Shown one piece after another: positions 21,672 through 30,166 of a stretch of 51,091 bases of DNA. The stretch is from a virus. The translations under genes and the position numbers were made by a program. Position 1 is the stretch's first letter. Each line of letters begins with the position of its first letter. The DNA is taken from positions 1 through 51,091 of IMG/VR virus record IMGVR_UViG_3300021077_000022. One strand, 5' to 3'. Under the pieces are notes generated by a model. That model was not told the DNA's origin and did not search any database. It saw nothing but the letters and a program-made list of their open reading frames with translations.

Positions 21672-21720
21672 GCGCCGCGCTTGTCGGGTCATCGATCCGA
21701 TGGGCGCGGCGCGTTTTTTT
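21672..21720 (+). terminator. Rho-independent terminator
   Basis: GCGCCGCGC (21672-21680) pairs with GCGCGGCGC (21704-21712), a 9-bp GC stem; the 23-nt loop may itself fold. It is followed by G and seven T (21714-21720). It closes the capsid operon. Confidence 0.9.
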
Positions 21721-21735
21721 CTGCGCGATTACCTC

Positions 21736-21764
21736 TTGACTCTCGGCTCGCAAAGGGATAGACT
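21736..21764 (+). promoter_or_regulatory. Promoter for a leaderless mRNA (21772 gene)
   Basis: TTGACT (21736-21741), 17 bp, TAGACT (21759-21764), and ATG seven bases later at 21772. It lies directly behind the terminator and starts the next transcription unit. Confidence 0.72.
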
Positions 21765-21771
21765 CAAGAGC

Positions 21772-22083
21772 ATGAAAACTCTAATTTTCTCTCTGCTGAT
21801 TTCCCTTCCTTTACTTGCCGCCGATGCACCGAAGGCGGAAACCATCAATATCCCCGATGCGGCCAAGGTTAAAATTCAAGCCGCCAAAATCGACATTCTG
21901 GGAATCGAGAGTCAGATGGCGCAACTCCAGGTCAAGTTCGCGGACCTTTACCGGCAGCACGGAGAAGCGCAGGCCGCTCTCGATCAGGCCGTATCCGATG
22001 CGAAGAAGTCCTTGAATTGCCCCACTTGCACCTTGAGCGACAAGATGGATCTAGTGAAGCCATCCGAAACCCCAAAGAAGTAG
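21772..22083 (+). CDS. Exported coiled-coil protein (103 aa)
   Basis: Start set at ATG 21772, because the promoter ends seven bases before it and the N-terminus becomes a Sec signal peptide (MKTLIFSLLISLPLLAADA). The mature part is a coiled coil (KVKIQAAKIDILGIESQMAQ and on) with one CPTC pair near the end that could form a disulfide. Exported phage proteins of this kind may act in the periplasm, for example in superinfection exclusion; this is speculation. It heads the glycosylation-island operon. Confidence 0.65.
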   Translation: MKTLIFSLLISLPLLAADAPKAETINIPDAAKVKIQAAKIDILGIESQMAQLQVKFADLYRQHGEAQAALDQAVSDAKKSLNCPTCTLSDKMDLVKPSETPKK

Positions 22084-22096
22084 TCCAACGCGGGAC
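22083..22096 (+). promoter_or_regulatory. 14-bp near-palindromic element, copy 6
   Basis: GTCCAACGCGGGAC (one change from consensus). It overlaps the end of the exported-protein gene and ends 16 nt before ATG 22113. Confidence 0.55.
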
Positions 22097-22112
22097 TATT
22101 CGGGATGAATAG

Positions 22113-24350
22113 ATGGCGGGGTATCCAGTAATGCGCGTAACATTCTGCAATACATCGTTGACTTTCGATCCTTGGGATTTCAGAAATCCGGACGATCCCG
22201 GAATTGGAGGGTCTGAGACCGCCGTAGTGGAATGCGCTAGGCGACTGGCCTTGCGCGGACATGAGGTCACCGTGTATGGCACGCTAAGGGAGGATACTCC
22301 TTCTGAGTGGCAGGGAACGCGCTGGCTGCCACTTTCTGAGGCCGATTACTCTCTCCCCGGATGGTGGTTTCTTTCCCGATGCCCGGAGACCCTGGACAAC
22401 TTCTCAGTCGATCATCCCGGCCAAATGATTTGCCTGACCGCGCAAGATGTCTACTACCCACAATTAACCGATGAGCGATGGGAGAAGTTGGACCGCTTTA
22501 TCGCTCTCTGCCCAACGCATGTGAGATTCACTAAAGATAAATACCCCAAGTACGCTCACAAAGTGTTTGGCGGATTCAATGGGATCAGGAACGACGTAAT
22601 CCGGGAGATTGAGTCCGTCAACCCGCCGGTCAGAAACCCACGGAAGATAATCTTCGCGTCTTCACCGGATCGTGGGCTTTTACCGCTTCTGAAAATATTC
22701 AGGCGAGCGCGTCAGAGGGTCCATGATCTTGAATTGGTAGTGGCCTATGGGTTCGACAACATCGAGAAGATCATCGCGTCGAACCCGCCGACGAACCACT
22801 GGAGAACCATCTACGATGAGGCTATGCGTGAGATGCGTCAGCCGGGGGTCACGTGGATGGGGAGGATCGGACAGAGGCAGTTGATTCGCGAGAAACTGTC
22901 CTGCGGGATGAGTGTTCACCCGACGATGTTCATGGAGACGGGATTTATCTCAGGGATAGAGGAAATGGCCTGCGGAGCGATCCCGATCCTCAGTCCGACG
23001 TGGGCGGCGGGGGATTACTGCAAACACGGGGTATGGATTTTTGGCGATCCCGACGACGCACTCACCCAAGCTCGGTACGTCGGGGAAATCTTCAGGCTCG
23101 CGAGGCAGCCTGAACTTCAGGAACATATTCGCGCGGAAATGATGCCGCGAGCGAGAAATGCATTCAATTGGGAGCGCTATGTGGATCTGGTGGAATCCTG
23201 GATGTACGGGTTGGAGGGCCACCGCAATAGTTTCTTTCAGTTCAACTTTGCGCTGAAGCACGCCAAGGGGGCGGGTAGAATCCTTAACGTAGGGTGCTGC
23301 GACGATGCGGGTGAGATGAGCAAGATCGGGGCCGTTAATGTTGACAAGTTCGAGTTTGACGATCACCTGAAGACGCGGAACGCGGCGGACATTATCTCGG
23401 ATGCGCGAGATCTTCCCCGACCGTTCCAGTCGCACTCATTCGATATGGTCTGTTCCACGGACATGCTGGAGCATTTTCCAACCGACGAGGTTCCGGAGCA
23501 ATTGGAGAAATTTAAGGCGTGCTTGAAGCCGGGTGGTCGGATTCTCTTCACGGTCCCGAACGACACGCGGAATCCCAACCCAGACGACACCAATGTTCGT
23601 GGGTACGGAGGGCATCATCATTGCCCTCCGGAGGTGATTGATCGCTGGTTACGCGATGCTCGATTGAGGGCTGTAGTGCGACAGCCTATCGAATATGGAT
23701 TCGATGATATATGCGGGGAGGGTGTCGTGGCGGTGGATGACTCCCCTAAGCACTCTGTGGTGTTCCTTACTTACGACCCCGATGGCAAGATGAAAGAGAT
23801 GGTTGAGCGGAGCCTGTCTTTGATACGGCAGCATGCGCCGGGGGTAGAAATCATCATAGCGGACGATAAGGGAAAGTGCGCTGCGATCAATAACGGATTC
23901 GCAAAGACTAAAGGGGAGTACATCCATGTAGTTTGCAACGACATGATGATTCATGACCCGGACTGGCTGGAAACGATGGCTGTTCCGAATACGCTGACTG
24001 GATGGGCGCCCAGGACGTTCGTGCTGACGGGACAGATTCTTCCCGAGATGTCTTTGTTTTGTGTCCCGAGGAATATCTACGAGGCCATCGGAAGAGTAGT
24101 ATGGGATACTGCGTACGAGGATGGGTATGGTTTTGACGATGAGTCCTTGATCGCCCGCGTCAAATTAGCTGGGTTCAACGTAGAGATTCGGCCGGTGAAG
24201 GGGGATCACTTGTGTCTCCAGACCCACAAGAACTATTTCACGTCGGAAAAGTTCGGTCAAATGTATGATCGAAATATGGAGGTGTTCAAGAGGGAGTTCG
24301 ACCACATAAAGCCTGTCGGCGGATGGCTCAACTATAAGAGGCCGGCATGA
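22113..24350 (+). CDS. Trifunctional GT4 - methyltransferase - GT2 fusion
   Basis: 745 residues with three domains. Residues ~7-385: GT-B glycosyltransferase of family 4 type (GIGGSETAVVECARRLALRG near 29; VTWMGRIGQRQLIREKLSCG; later EEMACGAIPILSP). Residues ~390-545: class I SAM methyltransferase (RILNVGCC..., then SFDMVCSTDMLEHFP and LKPGGRILFTVPND). Residues ~548-745: GT-A/family 2 transferase (SVVFLTYD, IIIADDKGKCAAINNGF, VCNDMM as the metal-binding region). Together they could build and methylate a glycan in one polypeptide. ATG 22113 or 22131 could be the start. The stop overlaps the next ATG. Confidence 0.85.
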   Translation: MAGYPVMRVTFCNTSLTFDPWDFRNPDDPGIGGSETAVVECARRLALRGHEVTVYGTLREDTPSEWQGTRWLPLSEADYSLPGWWFLSRCPETLDNFSVDHPGQMICLTAQDVYYPQLTDERWEKLDRFIALCPTHVRFTKDKYPKYAHKVFGGFNGIRNDVIREIESVNPPVRNPRKIIFASSPDRGLLPLLKIFRRARQRVHDLELVVAYGFDNIEKIIASNPPTNHWRTIYDEAMREMRQPGVTWMGRIGQRQLIREKLSCGMSVHPTMFMETGFISGIEEMACGAIPILSPTWAAGDYCKHGVWIFGDPDDALTQARYVGEIFRLARQPELQEHIRAEMMPRARNAFNWERYVDLVESWMYGLEGHRNSFFQFNFALKHAKGAGRILNVGCCDDAGEMSKIGAVNVDKFEFDDHLKTRNAADIISDARDLPRPFQSHSFDMVCSTDMLEHFPTDEVPEQLEKFKACLKPGGRILFTVPNDTRNPNPDDTNVRGYGGHHHCPPEVIDRWLRDARLRAVVRQPIEYGFDDICGEGVVAVDDSPKHSVVFLTYDPDGKMKEMVERSLSLIRQHAPGVEIIIADDKGKCAAINNGFAKTKGEYIHVVCNDMMIHDPDWLETMAVPNTLTGWAPRTFVLTGQILPEMSLFCVPRNIYEAIGRVVWDTAYEDGYGFDDESLIARVKLAGFNVEIRPVKGDHLCLQTHKNYFTSEKFGQMYDRNMEVFKREFDHIKPVGGWLNYKRPA

Positions 24351-25516
24351 GAACGGCCACATTGGTAGTCACTACCATCAACGACCCGCTGGTATTGGAG
24401 TCGTACGGGAAAAACTTTGACGATTACGGACATCTGGAACAGGTGCGGGTAATCGTCATCCCGGACAGGAAAACACCTCCGGCGGCTTTTTCCACGTGCG
24501 GTAGGTTGCGGGACGCCGGATTGAAAGTATTGTGTCCAACGTTGGACGACCAAGATAGATTCCTGAACCGTCTTGGCCTCACTCCCGACTTCATCCCATA
24601 CAACTCAGACAACCGACGTAACGTTGGGTACTTGATGGCGCTGGAAGACCATTCAGATTTCCTGATTTCAATCGACGACGATAACTGGTGCCGGGGAGAT
24701 TCGGACTATTTCGGGGAACACGAATATGGATTATTTGGGACAGTAAAGTCGGAGGTGTCATCGGGGCCGGCAAGATTCCTCAATCCGATCCATCCGATGG
24801 GATGGTATGGGACTTCCTGTCCGGTGTATGCTCGCGGGTTCCCATACTTCGCTCGATTTGTAGATGGCGAGTCGCAGGTGTCGGCCGTAAGTCCAAACGC
24901 ACCTATAGATGTGGCTATTAGTGCCGGGCTATGGCTTCGAGATCCCGACGTAGATGCAATGACATGGCTGTCGGCTAAGCCCCGGTTAGATTCAGTGGTG
25001 TCGCAGATTGAGGTTAATGCAATTGACGGCGGCAGGGTTGTTTTGGGCGATACAATGTGGGCTCCCGTAAACTCCCAAAACACCGCCATCGCCAGGAAGT
25101 TGATCCCGTCATATTACTTCCTTCGTATGGGATACCCTATAAAAGGAACCAGGGTAGGTCGCATGGGGGATATATTCTCTGGATATTTCGCCTTGGCTTG
25201 CGCTAAAGCTGTCGGATGTTCGGCCTGTTTCGGGAAGCCTCTTGTGGACCATCGCAGGAACAGCCACGACTACCTCAATGACCTATCTTCCGAACTCCCA
25301 GCGATTATGATGCTGGATAATATCCTGCCGTGGCTGATCGATCTGAAGCTAGATTCTAGCGATGTGGGGAGCGCCTATCTATCCCTTTCGGATTCGCTGG
25401 ATTCTCAGGCTGAGCGATTTTCCGGTAGCGTGTGGGACGACGCGACTCGCGGGTTCATTCATCAAATGGCCTACCTGATGAGGGTTTGGCTGGATGCCGT
25501 TAGGAGGATCGGGTGA
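24347..25516 (+). CDS. Reversibly glycosylated polypeptide-like (GT75, UDP-arabinopyranose mutase-like)
   Basis: 389 residues, ATGA overlap. Family signatures of plant-type reversibly glycosylated polypeptides are visible in order: VIPDRKTPPAAF, RRNVGYLMAL with SIDDDNW (metal/nucleotide motif, about residue 105), SAGLWLRDPDVDAMT, APVNSQNTAIARKLIPSYYF, and GRMGDIFSGYFALACAKAVG with DHRRNSHDY. Known members interconvert UDP-arabinopyranose and UDP-arabinofuranose or self-glycosylate. I infer supply of an unusual nucleotide sugar to the neighbouring transferases. A perfect palindrome (24534-24547) lies within it. Confidence 0.7.
   Translation: MRTATLVVTTINDPLVLESYGKNFDDYGHLEQVRVIVIPDRKTPPAAFSTCGRLRDAGLKVLCPTLDDQDRFLNRLGLTPDFIPYNSDNRRNVGYLMALEDHSDFLISIDDDNWCRGDSDYFGEHEYGLFGTVKSEVSSGPARFLNPIHPMGWYGTSCPVYARGFPYFARFVDGESQVSAVSPNAPIDVAISAGLWLRDPDVDAMTWLSAKPRLDSVVSQIEVNAIDGGRVVLGDTMWAPVNSQNTAIARKLIPSYYFLRMGYPIKGTRVGRMGDIFSGYFALACAKAVGCSACFGKPLVDHRRNSHDYLNDLSSELPAIMMLDNILPWLIDLKLDSSDVGSAYLSLSDSLDSQAERFSGSVWDDATRGFIHQMAYLMRVWLDAVRRIG
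24534..24547. promoter_or_regulatory. 14-bp palindrome, perfect copy 7 (intragenic)
   Basis: GTCCAACGTTGGAC, self-complementary over all 14 bases, inside the GT75-like gene. No promoter is visible nearby. Confidence 0.5.
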
Positions 25517-26172
25517 TCTCGGTTCTCAGCCCAACTATTCGAGGGCTGCAAGCCCTGCGTCCAATTGAGCAGTCGCTGAATGCCCAATCGTTCACTGATT
25601 GGGAATGGCTGGTCGAGTTCGGAAACGGCCGAGAGCACTCCCTGAATAGGGACTTCAACTCCATGCTTCGCCGCGCTCGCGGGGAACTGGTAGTGTTCGC
25701 CGAGGATTGGGTCTGGTTCCCTCTCGATGGCTTAGAGAGATTCTGGGATGCATATCGGGCCATGCCGCAGTGCTTCTTTACGGCTCCGGTTCCCAAGTCC
25801 CCGGCGTTCTGGGAGATGGATGGGAATCTGTTCTACAAGCATCCGCTTGAGTTGGAGTGGAGATCAGAAAATCCCGGATGGGTTCACTGGATGAATTGGG
25901 AGGCTGATTGGGCGGCGGCCCCTCTGGGGGTACTGAAGTCTATTGGTGGATTTGACGAGCGCATGGACCAGAAATGGTCGAACGACAATCAGAACGTATC
26001 GTTTCGGGCCTTCAGGGCCGGCTGTAAGTTTTGGAACGTCATTGATAATCCGGCCGTCGCGCTTAGTCATGACAAGTACTGGAAGCATCCATTCCGCCAC
26101 CTACACGATGCGGAGTGGAGCGAGCGTCAGATCAAGAGGTTTGAGAACGAGCAGTTGCCACCGCTGACATAA
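25513..26172 (+). CDS. Family 2-like glycosyltransferase
   Basis: 219 residues, start GTG 25513 overlapping the previous stop. GT-A features: MISVLSPTIRGLQALRPIEQ opening, SFTDWEWLVEFGNG (nucleotide-binding strand), ELVVFAEDWVWFP, where the usual DxD is replaced by an E-D pair, and SIGGFDERMDQKWSNDNQN acceptor-region motif. Likely adds one sugar in the pathway of the island. Substrate not predictable. Confidence 0.75.
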   Translation: MISVLSPTIRGLQALRPIEQSLNAQSFTDWEWLVEFGNGREHSLNRDFNSMLRRARGELVVFAEDWVWFPLDGLERFWDAYRAMPQCFFTAPVPKSPAFWEMDGNLFYKHPLELEWRSENPGWVHWMNWEADWAAAPLGVLKSIGGFDERMDQKWSNDNQNVSFRAFRAGCKFWNVIDNPAVALSHDKYWKHPFRHLHDAEWSERQIKRFENEQLPPLT

Positions 26173-26183
26173 ACGGAGAATCG

Positions 26184-26885
26184 ATGTTAATTCAGAAAAA
26201 TCTAATTGGGACTATCGGCGTGATGGGGGCGGTTCCTTCGGTCCCTTGGGAGTTCTGTTGGTCTCTGGCCCAGATGATTCAATATAACTCCGAGTTTATG
26301 TGCGGTCCGGGAGAATATATCCACCTGATGTGCCCGAGCACATCGTACCATTCCACAGCCAGGAACCAGCTCGCCGCAGGGTTCATGGGGGAATGGCTGT
26401 TTATGATGGACACCGACCACGCCTTCGACCCCGACATATTACTCCGCATGCTAATGCTGGTTAAACTCCATAACGTCGATGTCCTATCAGCCCTGTATCG
26501 GTACAAGGTATACCCTTATCTTCCGGTGGCCTTCCACTGGAACGAAGAAACGCAGGGGTTTGTTGGCATCGCGGAACTGGATTGGAACGCCATGATCCAA
26601 GAGGTGTCGTGCGTGGGAGCGGGGTGCCTCCTAGTAAGACGCGGGGCATTCGACCGGATCAGGGAGGAACTTCACGAGCAGCCGTTCGACATTATCCATC
26701 CATGGTCGGAGGATTTTTCTTTTTTTGTGCGCCTGCGGAAGTTGGGGATTAAGTCTTGTATATCACCTCTGATCGAAAGCTACCACTTGAACACTCATCG
26801 CGTTACGAGTTCGGATTACGATAGAAGCGCGGTCCAGACATACCCAATCCCATCCGGTGGCGAGATGGTGGTAGGGAAGGCGTAA
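26184..26885 (+). CDS. Glycosyltransferase-like protein (GT-A fold)
   Basis: 233 residues with AACGGAGAATCG before ATG 26184. Contains EWLFMMDTDHAFDPDILLRM, a GT-A DxD motif, and later a GAGCLLVRRGAFDRI segment and a WSEDFSFFVRLRKLG acceptor-side block. This pattern occurs in phage glycosyltransferase-family proteins of unknown acceptor. Fourth and last gene of the island. Confidence 0.75.
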   Translation: MLIQKNLIGTIGVMGAVPSVPWEFCWSLAQMIQYNSEFMCGPGEYIHLMCPSTSYHSTARNQLAAGFMGEWLFMMDTDHAFDPDILLRMLMLVKLHNVDVLSALYRYKVYPYLPVAFHWNEETQGFVGIAELDWNAMIQEVSCVGAGCLLVRRGAFDRIREELHEQPFDIIHPWSEDFSFFVRLRKLGIKSCISPLIESYHLNTHRVTSSDYDRSAVQTYPIPSGGEMVVGKA

Positions 26886-26907
26886 GGGTATTTCTCTGTT
26901 CGAGTTT

Positions 26908-27077
26908 ATGATTTGCATACTTTATCGCGGGAGTTGGGCGAGCGGGGGGAGCTTGGCGAGCCGGGCGAGTTGGGCGAGCGGGGCGAGCGGGGCGAGTTGG
27001 GCGAGCGGGGCGAGCAGGGCGAGTTGGGCGAGCGGGGCGAGTTGGGCGAGGAGGGGGAGCAGGGCGAGTTGGGTGAT
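26908..27077 (+). repeat. 9-bp minisatellite with conserved 25-nt leader, copy A
   Basis: A 25-nt leader beginning ATGATTTGCATACTTTATC (26908-26932) is followed by about 16 units of a 9-bp repeat of the type GGGCGAGTT/GGGCGAGCG. All frames stay open: GEL/GER triplets in one, WASGAS in another, NSPRSP in reverse. No ribosome site precedes any start, so I treat it as a non-coding repeat. The same leader and shorter arrays recur at 31927 and 32001. Confidence 0.75.
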
Positions 27078-27102
27078 AACAAGAACCTAAAGGAGAGGCG
27101 TA

Positions 27103-27513
27103 ATGAGCGCGGATTTAACAATTCATGTGTTCGAAGGTATCGCCGAACACGACCTAGAAACTTTCTTTTCGGCAACACTCGGTAGCAAGTACCATCACGG
27201 AGGCGTGAAACAAGGAATATGGGAAGAGTCCTATCGGAAGATCTCCCGTACACCCTCCGTTTGGGTCGGCCAGGTCTCTTGGCTGAAGTGTGCACTATCC
27301 AATGATCCGGATACCTACGTCCCAGGACCAGTAGAGGCTATCAGTGAATTGGTCGGGGAAGACCTCCCAGCCATAGATGATTTATTCATCTCTCGGGCTG
27401 CCGAAGCGATGGCGCTCGCTAATTCGACATCGTACAGTGTAGCCAAACCTGGAGATGTTGTCGAGTTCCTGCAAACACACAAAGGAAAACGGGTGTTCAC
27501 GGTTAGTTGGTGA
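27103..27513 (+). CDS. Hypothetical protein (136 aa)
   Basis: AAAGGAGAGGC precedes ATG 27103. Mixed alpha/beta protein with Trp-rich segments (VWVGQVSWLK) and a C-terminal strand; no domain recognised. It follows the minisatellite and starts a small pair of unknown genes before the recombination cassette. Confidence 0.6.
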   Translation: MSADLTIHVFEGIAEHDLETFFSATLGSKYHHGGVKQGIWEESYRKISRTPSVWVGQVSWLKCALSNDPDTYVPGPVEAISELVGEDLPAIDDLFISRAAEAMALANSTSYSVAKPGDVVEFLQTHKGKRVFTVSW

Positions 27514-27528
27514 CAAGGATACGAAAAT

Positions 27529-28089
27529 ATGACAATTGTTCAGCGTGCGATCATCACACATCCAGACGGGAAGCGCGAGATGCTTTCCTTGTTCCGCGTG
27601 GAGCCTACCGTATTCCGCTGGATTGATCATGGAAAACCGTGGGATGGCATCGATTTTATTGAGGCCAATATGGCCATCAAGAGCCTCCGTATGACGATCG
27701 AATCCAACCCATCCTACGTCGGGTACGATCTGACCTTTTATGCCGTGGAACCGCCGCCGGCAGAGAGGGCATCGCTACGAATCGGGGAACTTCCCGCTGG
27801 ATTGACGCTCCCGATAGACTCAGTAGCTCGCATTATCCAGGAAGAGACCGGCATCGACAATCTCATTGAGTCGATCAACCTGCTCTTAACTTACGAGTTT
27901 CCGAGGCGCCTCCAGCCGAAACCGCCAGGGCTTGATCTCACTTGGGGTGGCCTATGCCTCTCGGTAATCGAGGCTTTGGAGGTCGCACAGAAATCCAACC
28001 TAGGGAATCTCAAGGCCGAACTTTCCAAGGGGATCGAGAAGATCCATGCCTATTCGAACATGCCAAATCGCGGAGGTAAACCGCAGTGA
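27529..28089 (+). CDS. Hypothetical protein (186 aa)
   Basis: AAGGAT precedes ATG 27529 at nine bases. An N-terminal beta-rich half (EMLSLFRVEPTVFRWIDHGK) and a C-terminal helical half (LCLSVIEALEVAQKSNLGNL). The stop overlaps the GTG start of the next gene (GTGA). No known family. Confidence 0.6.
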   Translation: MTIVQRAIITHPDGKREMLSLFRVEPTVFRWIDHGKPWDGIDFIEANMAIKSLRMTIESNPSYVGYDLTFYAVEPPPAERASLRIGELPAGLTLPIDSVARIIQEETGIDNLIESINLLLTYEFPRRLQPKPPGLDLTWGGLCLSVIEALEVAQKSNLGNLKAELSKGIEKIHAYSNMPNRGGKPQ

Positions 28090-28247
28090 TTGTTGACATT
28101 ACCACCTTCACTGAACCCTCCGACCCAGACTTTGAAGAGGTTAGCGGTCTAGCACTTGCCGGACTTTCGCTGGAGGAAATGCGGCGATACTGGGCCTTGC
28201 GTCACCCATCCAATAAACCTCTTGACTCTAGCAAAGAGTCGGCGTAG
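28086..28247 (+). CDS. Small hypothetical protein (53 aa)
   Basis: GTG 28086 overlaps the previous stop by four bases. Acidic N-terminus then a helix (LSLEEMRRYWALRHP). Its TAG stop is part of the -10 hexamer of the recT promoter. Function unknown. Confidence 0.5.
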   Translation: MIVDITTFTEPSDPDFEEVSGLALAGLSLEEMRRYWALRHPSNKPLDSSKESA

Positions 28248-28250
28248 AAT
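28222..28250 (+). promoter_or_regulatory. Promoter of the recombination cassette
   Basis: TTGACT (28222-28227), 17 bp, TAGAAT (28245-28250): one of the best promoters in the window. The palindrome at 28265-28278 lies at about +8 to +21, then AAGGAG and TTG 28296. Confidence 0.8.
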
Positions 28251-28264
28251 CACGAAAGAGATCA

Positions 28265-28278
28265 GTCCAACGTTGGAC
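28265..28278. promoter_or_regulatory. 14-bp palindrome, perfect copy 8 (operator-like)
   Basis: GTCCAACGTTGGAC between a near-consensus promoter and the recT-like start, ending 17 nt before TTG 28296. The clearest operator position of the set. Confidence 0.75.
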
Positions 28279-28295
28279 AATAAGGAGAGACGACA

Positions 28296-30161
28296 TTGAG
28301 CGCACCATCGCATCCCGAACAGAGTACGGAAGTAACCGCGTCGCAGTCATCCGTCGAAGTTCCGATTGAGGTACTCCGCTACAAAGAGGAACTCGCTTCC
28401 AAAATGGGGCTTCCTAGCCCCTACGGCATGAGCCTACTGAAGCAATACTGTGAGGACCTCGTAGCCTCCGGCATGGTCCCATCGTACTTCAACAAGAACC
28501 CCATGGCCGTATACACCGCCGCCATGCGCGGGCGGGAGATGGGCCTAGATCCCACCGAATCCATCATGGAGACTTTCTGGCCTGCCCCAGGCGGAAAGTT
28601 AGGCATCTACGCGAATAAACTTCTAGACTTGCTCCATCGGGGCGGAGTCACAAGCAAGTTCATCTGCGAGACAAGGGAGCGCTGTGAGATCCTCTTTACG
28701 CCTCCAAACAAACACGAGCCCTACACGGCCGTGTTCGACTTTTCCGAAGCTGTTTCGGCCGGTCTGGTGAAGCCCGACGGAAACTACAAGAAATGGCCGT
28801 CCGATATGTGCAAGGCCCGCGCCATTGCTCGCGGAGCAAGAGCGCTTATCGGGACCTATAAGGGATCGGCTAATATTTACGTGAAGGAGGAGTTGGAGGA
28901 TCTCGACTCCCCATCCGACACCGCCGAGTCCGACCGGAATCGCGCCGATACCATCGCAGCGCGGGAGGATATGAAGGTCGCCCTCAAGCCAAAAGCGGAA
29001 AAGAGACCCGCTAAATCCGAGGTGGTCGAGATCAAGTACCAGCCAGAGAATCCGACAACTGAAGCGCCAGCGGAGCCCAATACTCCCGTCCCACCCGCAG
29101 AGGCTACTCACACCGAAGAAACCCCGGAGGGGGATGCCGCGAGGCAACCCCAGAATCAGGAGCCGACAAAGTATGTCATCCATCGAGTGTTTTCGACTGG
29201 CAATGACAAGGAACGAGTGTTACCAACCGAAGAGTTGCCCGACTCACGGGAAGAAATGGCTAGTATCAGGGCGCAGGCACTCGCGAATGAAAACAGCGCC
29301 TCATTCATCGTTTTCGAAGTGAGCGGATCTGGGGGGCCTCGGCAAGTGGGCCGGTTCGATCCCCCGAAGCCCATCAAGCACCCCGATAAGCCCCGAGGGA
29401 ACCCAGTAGCTGATTCGGCGGGATCAACCCCCACTCAAGACAACCAGACCACCCAAGAAGAGCATGTTTTGGACCCAAGAAAGGCCCTGATTGATCGGCT
29501 CACCCCTCTGTCTGCCTCTCTGAATCTGAATGGAAAGACGGCCATGGCGAGATTTCGTGCTTTCTTTTCTGGCTATTTTGGGTTGGGACTTTCAGAACTT
29601 CCGAAAAATCCGGCTGACTATACAGTAGCCATTGAGGAACTGGAAGCGTGCATTAGCGGGGATGCGCTGGAATTCAGCGCCGGGCCGGAAGAGGCCGGCA
29701 AGCGGAGGGCATCTTGGGCGCGAGAAACGCGCGGAAATCTGGAAGCGCAATGGCCGAACGACCCAAAGAATGTGTCTCTTGGAGTCACCTTGGCTCGCCG
29801 CTGGATGCTTTCCCCGCAGAATTTCATGAACTGGATGGGGCAGAAAGTAATCGGCCTCACGATCATGCCGCCAGAAGACGCAAACGCTTATATGCGACTC
29901 ATGCTTGCGACCCCTGTCAGCCGTGACGGAGGGAAACTGCTTACGTGCTGCCGGAAACACGACATCTCGATGGCGAAAGCGGTAGAGCAAATAGAATCCA
30001 GGGCGCTCAATGGGGCACTGGAACTATCGCAGGAGAAGGCCGTCCAGAACGCGATCGACGCTTGGATCTTGAACGTTAAGGAGTACGTTGGGAATTCTTC
30101 CGGCGCCGCCCAAGGTCCAGCGGCTAAGGAAGAGGATGGGCTGTTCGACGATTTGGTGTAG
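28296..30161 (+). CDS. RecT-family single-strand annealing protein, long form
   Basis: 621 residues, TTG start behind AAGGAG. Residues ~50-205 carry the RecT pattern: MAVYTAAMRGREMGLDPTES, a GKLGIYANKL block, then FDFSEAVSAGLVKPDG, YKKWPSDMCKARAIARGARA and a following ANIYVKEEL. RecT proteins anneal complementary DNA strands in phage recombination. A long Pro/Glu/Thr linker (about 230-400) leads to a C-terminal helical domain (about 400-600) I do not recognise. Usual RecT is ~270 residues, so the C-terminal half is an extra module. The next gene is a nuclease, as expected for a two-component recombinase. Confidence 0.75.
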   Translation: MSAPSHPEQSTEVTASQSSVEVPIEVLRYKEELASKMGLPSPYGMSLLKQYCEDLVASGMVPSYFNKNPMAVYTAAMRGREMGLDPTESIMETFWPAPGGKLGIYANKLLDLLHRGGVTSKFICETRERCEILFTPPNKHEPYTAVFDFSEAVSAGLVKPDGNYKKWPSDMCKARAIARGARALIGTYKGSANIYVKEELEDLDSPSDTAESDRNRADTIAAREDMKVALKPKAEKRPAKSEVVEIKYQPENPTTEAPAEPNTPVPPAEATHTEETPEGDAARQPQNQEPTKYVIHRVFSTGNDKERVLPTEELPDSREEMASIRAQALANENSASFIVFEVSGSGGPRQVGRFDPPKPIKHPDKPRGNPVADSAGSTPTQDNQTTQEEHVLDPRKALIDRLTPLSASLNLNGKTAMARFRAFFSGYFGLGLSELPKNPADYTVAIEELEACISGDALEFSAGPEEAGKRRASWARETRGNLEAQWPNDPKNVSLGVTLARRWMLSPQNFMNWMGQKVIGLTIMPPEDANAYMRLMLATPVSRDGGKLLTCCRKHDISMAKAVEQIESRALNGALELSQEKAVQNAIDAWILNVKEYVGNSSGAAQGPAAKEEDGLFDDLV

Positions 30162-30166
30162 AGGCG

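Noticed and set aside
26908-27185. Collagen-like (GEL/GER) or WAS-repeat proteins encoded by the minisatellite
   Set aside because: All frames are open because the 9-bp unit has no stop in any frame; no ribosome site and no preferred frame were found.
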